Source: Candidatus Epulonipiscium sp.
Lineage (GTDB): Bacteria > Bacillota > Clostridia > Lachnospirales > Defluviitaleaceae
NCBI GenBank assembly: GCA_012518815.1
Contig: JAAYRK010000095.1
Span: 1-61,813, forward strand
DNA length: 61,813 nt
Reading direction: 5' to 3'
Positions 60,836 to 61,813 of the stretch are shown piece after piece (positions within the stretch are counted from its first letter, which is position 1; every line of letters begins with the position of its first letter). The translations under genes were made by a program, and so were the position numbers. The notes under the pieces were generated by a model. It was not told the origin of the DNA and made no database searches. It saw nothing but the letters and a program-made list of their open reading frames with translations.

Positions 60836-61813
60836 ATGAATATTATTCTAGGAATCATATCATTAATTGCTGTAATAGTAGCTTCTGTATTTATAACATT
60901 TGTAAGCGGTTTTGAACTACTGCATTTATCATTATTACTTATAATACCTATAGGCAGTATTATAATAGGATATCTTTGTGGATATGGGTACTATAAAGGT
61001 TTGGTTATCTCAAACAAATATATTACTATCAAGCATTTTATTATAGGTTTTATAATATCTCTTTTTTGCATTGTAGCTATTAAATATACAAGTTACCTTT
61101 TTACTTATATAGACTCTGAAAATAATACAATTATATATTCTTATAAAGGAGACCATATAAGTAATTATGAAGCTGTAGGATACGGGAAATTAGATTTTTT
61201 AACTTATAATAAATATATGATTGAAAATACTCCTATCTCATTTGTTATCAAAAATATCCCTTTAGCTGAAATATCTAATCCAGTAATAGGTTGGTTATCC
61301 GTATTCATTGATTTTCTTGGACTAGTATCAGGATTTATACTTGCTGGATTAATTCAAAAAAACAAAGCCTATTGTCATGACTGCAATCTTTATAAAAAGA
61401 ATAAAAAATTATTTCTCATATCTAAAGAAGAAAAAACTGACTTTTTCAACAAGCTTAATGAATTAATGTCAGAAGGTAATTTGGATGCTACATATGCTAT
61501 GTTAAGCAAATATGATTTTGATAAAGATTTAAAGAAAAAAGAACATCTTCTTTGTAAGTTAGTATATTGTAAAAACTGCAATGATTCTGTATTAAACTTT
61601 GAACTATATGAATTAAGATACCAAAAAAGAATAAAGAAAAACCTTTACTATCAACATCCAATTAGCATCAACTATAAAATAGCTGAGAAATTCTTAAATA
61701 AAGAAAAACCTTCAATAGATATAGCCACTAAAACATATAAAACAGTTAAAGTTAATGAAGAACTCAAAGCTAAGGAAAAAAATGAAGCTAAAGAAAGTAT
61801 TGAAGTTAAAGAA
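60836..61813 (+). CDS. multi-pass membrane protein with charged cytoplasmic tail (partial, 3' end missing)
   Basis: The frame opens at ATG 60836 behind AGGAGG and stays open for 326 codons to the window end. Four hydrophobic segments are visible: about 1-22, 30-50, 66-85 and one around 150-170 (IGWLSVFIDFLGLVSGFILAG). A YCHDC pair and a later CKNCND pair suggest a zinc-binding site on the tail. The C-terminal part is Lys/Glu-rich (KVNEELKAKEKNEAKES). No family is recognised. Confidence 0.72.
   Translation, partial: MNIILGIISLIAVIVASVFITFVSGFELLHLSLLLIIPIGSIIIGYLCGYGYYKGLVISNKYITIKHFIIGFIISLFCIVAIKYTSYLFTYIDSENNTIIYSYKGDHISNYEAVGYGKLDFLTYNKYMIENTPISFVIKNIPLAEISNPVIGWLSVFIDFLGLVSGFILAGLIQKNKAYCHDCNLYKKNKKLFLISKEEKTDFFNKLNELMSEGNLDATYAMLSKYDFDKDLKKKEHLLCKLVYCKNCNDSVLNFELYELRYQKRIKKNLYYQHPISINYKIAEKFLNKEKPSIDIATKTYKTVKVNEELKAKEKNEAKESIEVKE

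Overview
The window reads as chromosomal DNA of a strictly anaerobic, endospore-forming, very AT-rich Firmicute of the class Clostridia. The Lachnospirales or a nearby lineage fits best, but this is inferred from gene content and no species call is made. The evidence is McsA-McsB-ClpC, RadA, Re-citrate synthase with aconitase and isocitrate dehydrogenase, the [FeFe]-hydrogenase maturases HydE and HydF, Rex, an FprA-type flavodiiron protein, a CotF-like spore coat protein and a GerS-like germination lipoprotein next to alr. Ribosome binding sites are strong (AGGAGG), and GTG and TTG starts are common.

Layout. 1-280: the 5' end of a leftward 16S rRNA gene with tandem promoters. 0.4-8.7 kb: a MazG-like small protein, radA, clpC-mcsB-mcsA without ctsR, two zinc-ribbon proteins and a CotF-like coat protein. 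8.8-12.4 kb: an orphan substrate-binding lipoprotein, fprA and a first DAHP synthase. 12.4-17.7 kb: a leftward run of a two-domain membrane glycosyltransferase, an acyltransferase-like gene that appears to lack an AUG/GUG/UUG start, hydE and hydF. 18-23.4 kb: an AEC transporter, the permease and ATPase of a nitrate/sulfonate/taurine-type ABC importer, a hydrogenase-like/chemoreceptor fusion and an amidohydrolase. 23.6-29.8 kb: a long leftward cluster (GNAT, coiled-coil protein, acpS, nnrE/nnrD, CBS protein, gerS-like, alr, mazE-like, mazF). 29.9-38.1 kb: an SLH-anchored putative metalloprotease, DUF445, rex, an ABC-F ATPase, two acetyltransferases and a GntR regulator. 38.1-42.7 kb: the oxidative citrate branch that makes 2-oxoglutarate, with a GntR-type palindrome on its -10 box.

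43.2-47.8 kb is the most unusual part. It starts with an intergenic cluster of DnaA boxes. It continues with a compact island of small, mostly unrecognised genes. Two are near-twin Gly/Phe/Leu-rich double-hydrophobic proteins, one is a tail-hydrophobic protein, four share a short helical motif of the type KE-x-x-L-x-x-AIKPF, and one is an intact subtilisin-like protease. Several of these genes have upstream sequences matching the Bacillus sigma-K and sigma-E consensus (for example AACA-N16-CATAGAATA). I infer a mother-cell sporulation locus, probably for a spore surface or membrane structure.

47.9-61.8 kb: a YycI-like secreted protein, a CBS protein, leuS behind a T-box leader, an EF-G paralogue, the rightward aroF-tyrA-aroA operon, an SGNH hydrolase, a LexA-controlled Y-family polymerase with a small partner gene, and a membrane protein cut off by the window end. 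No tRNA genes, CRISPR arrays, insertion sequences or prophage genes were seen.
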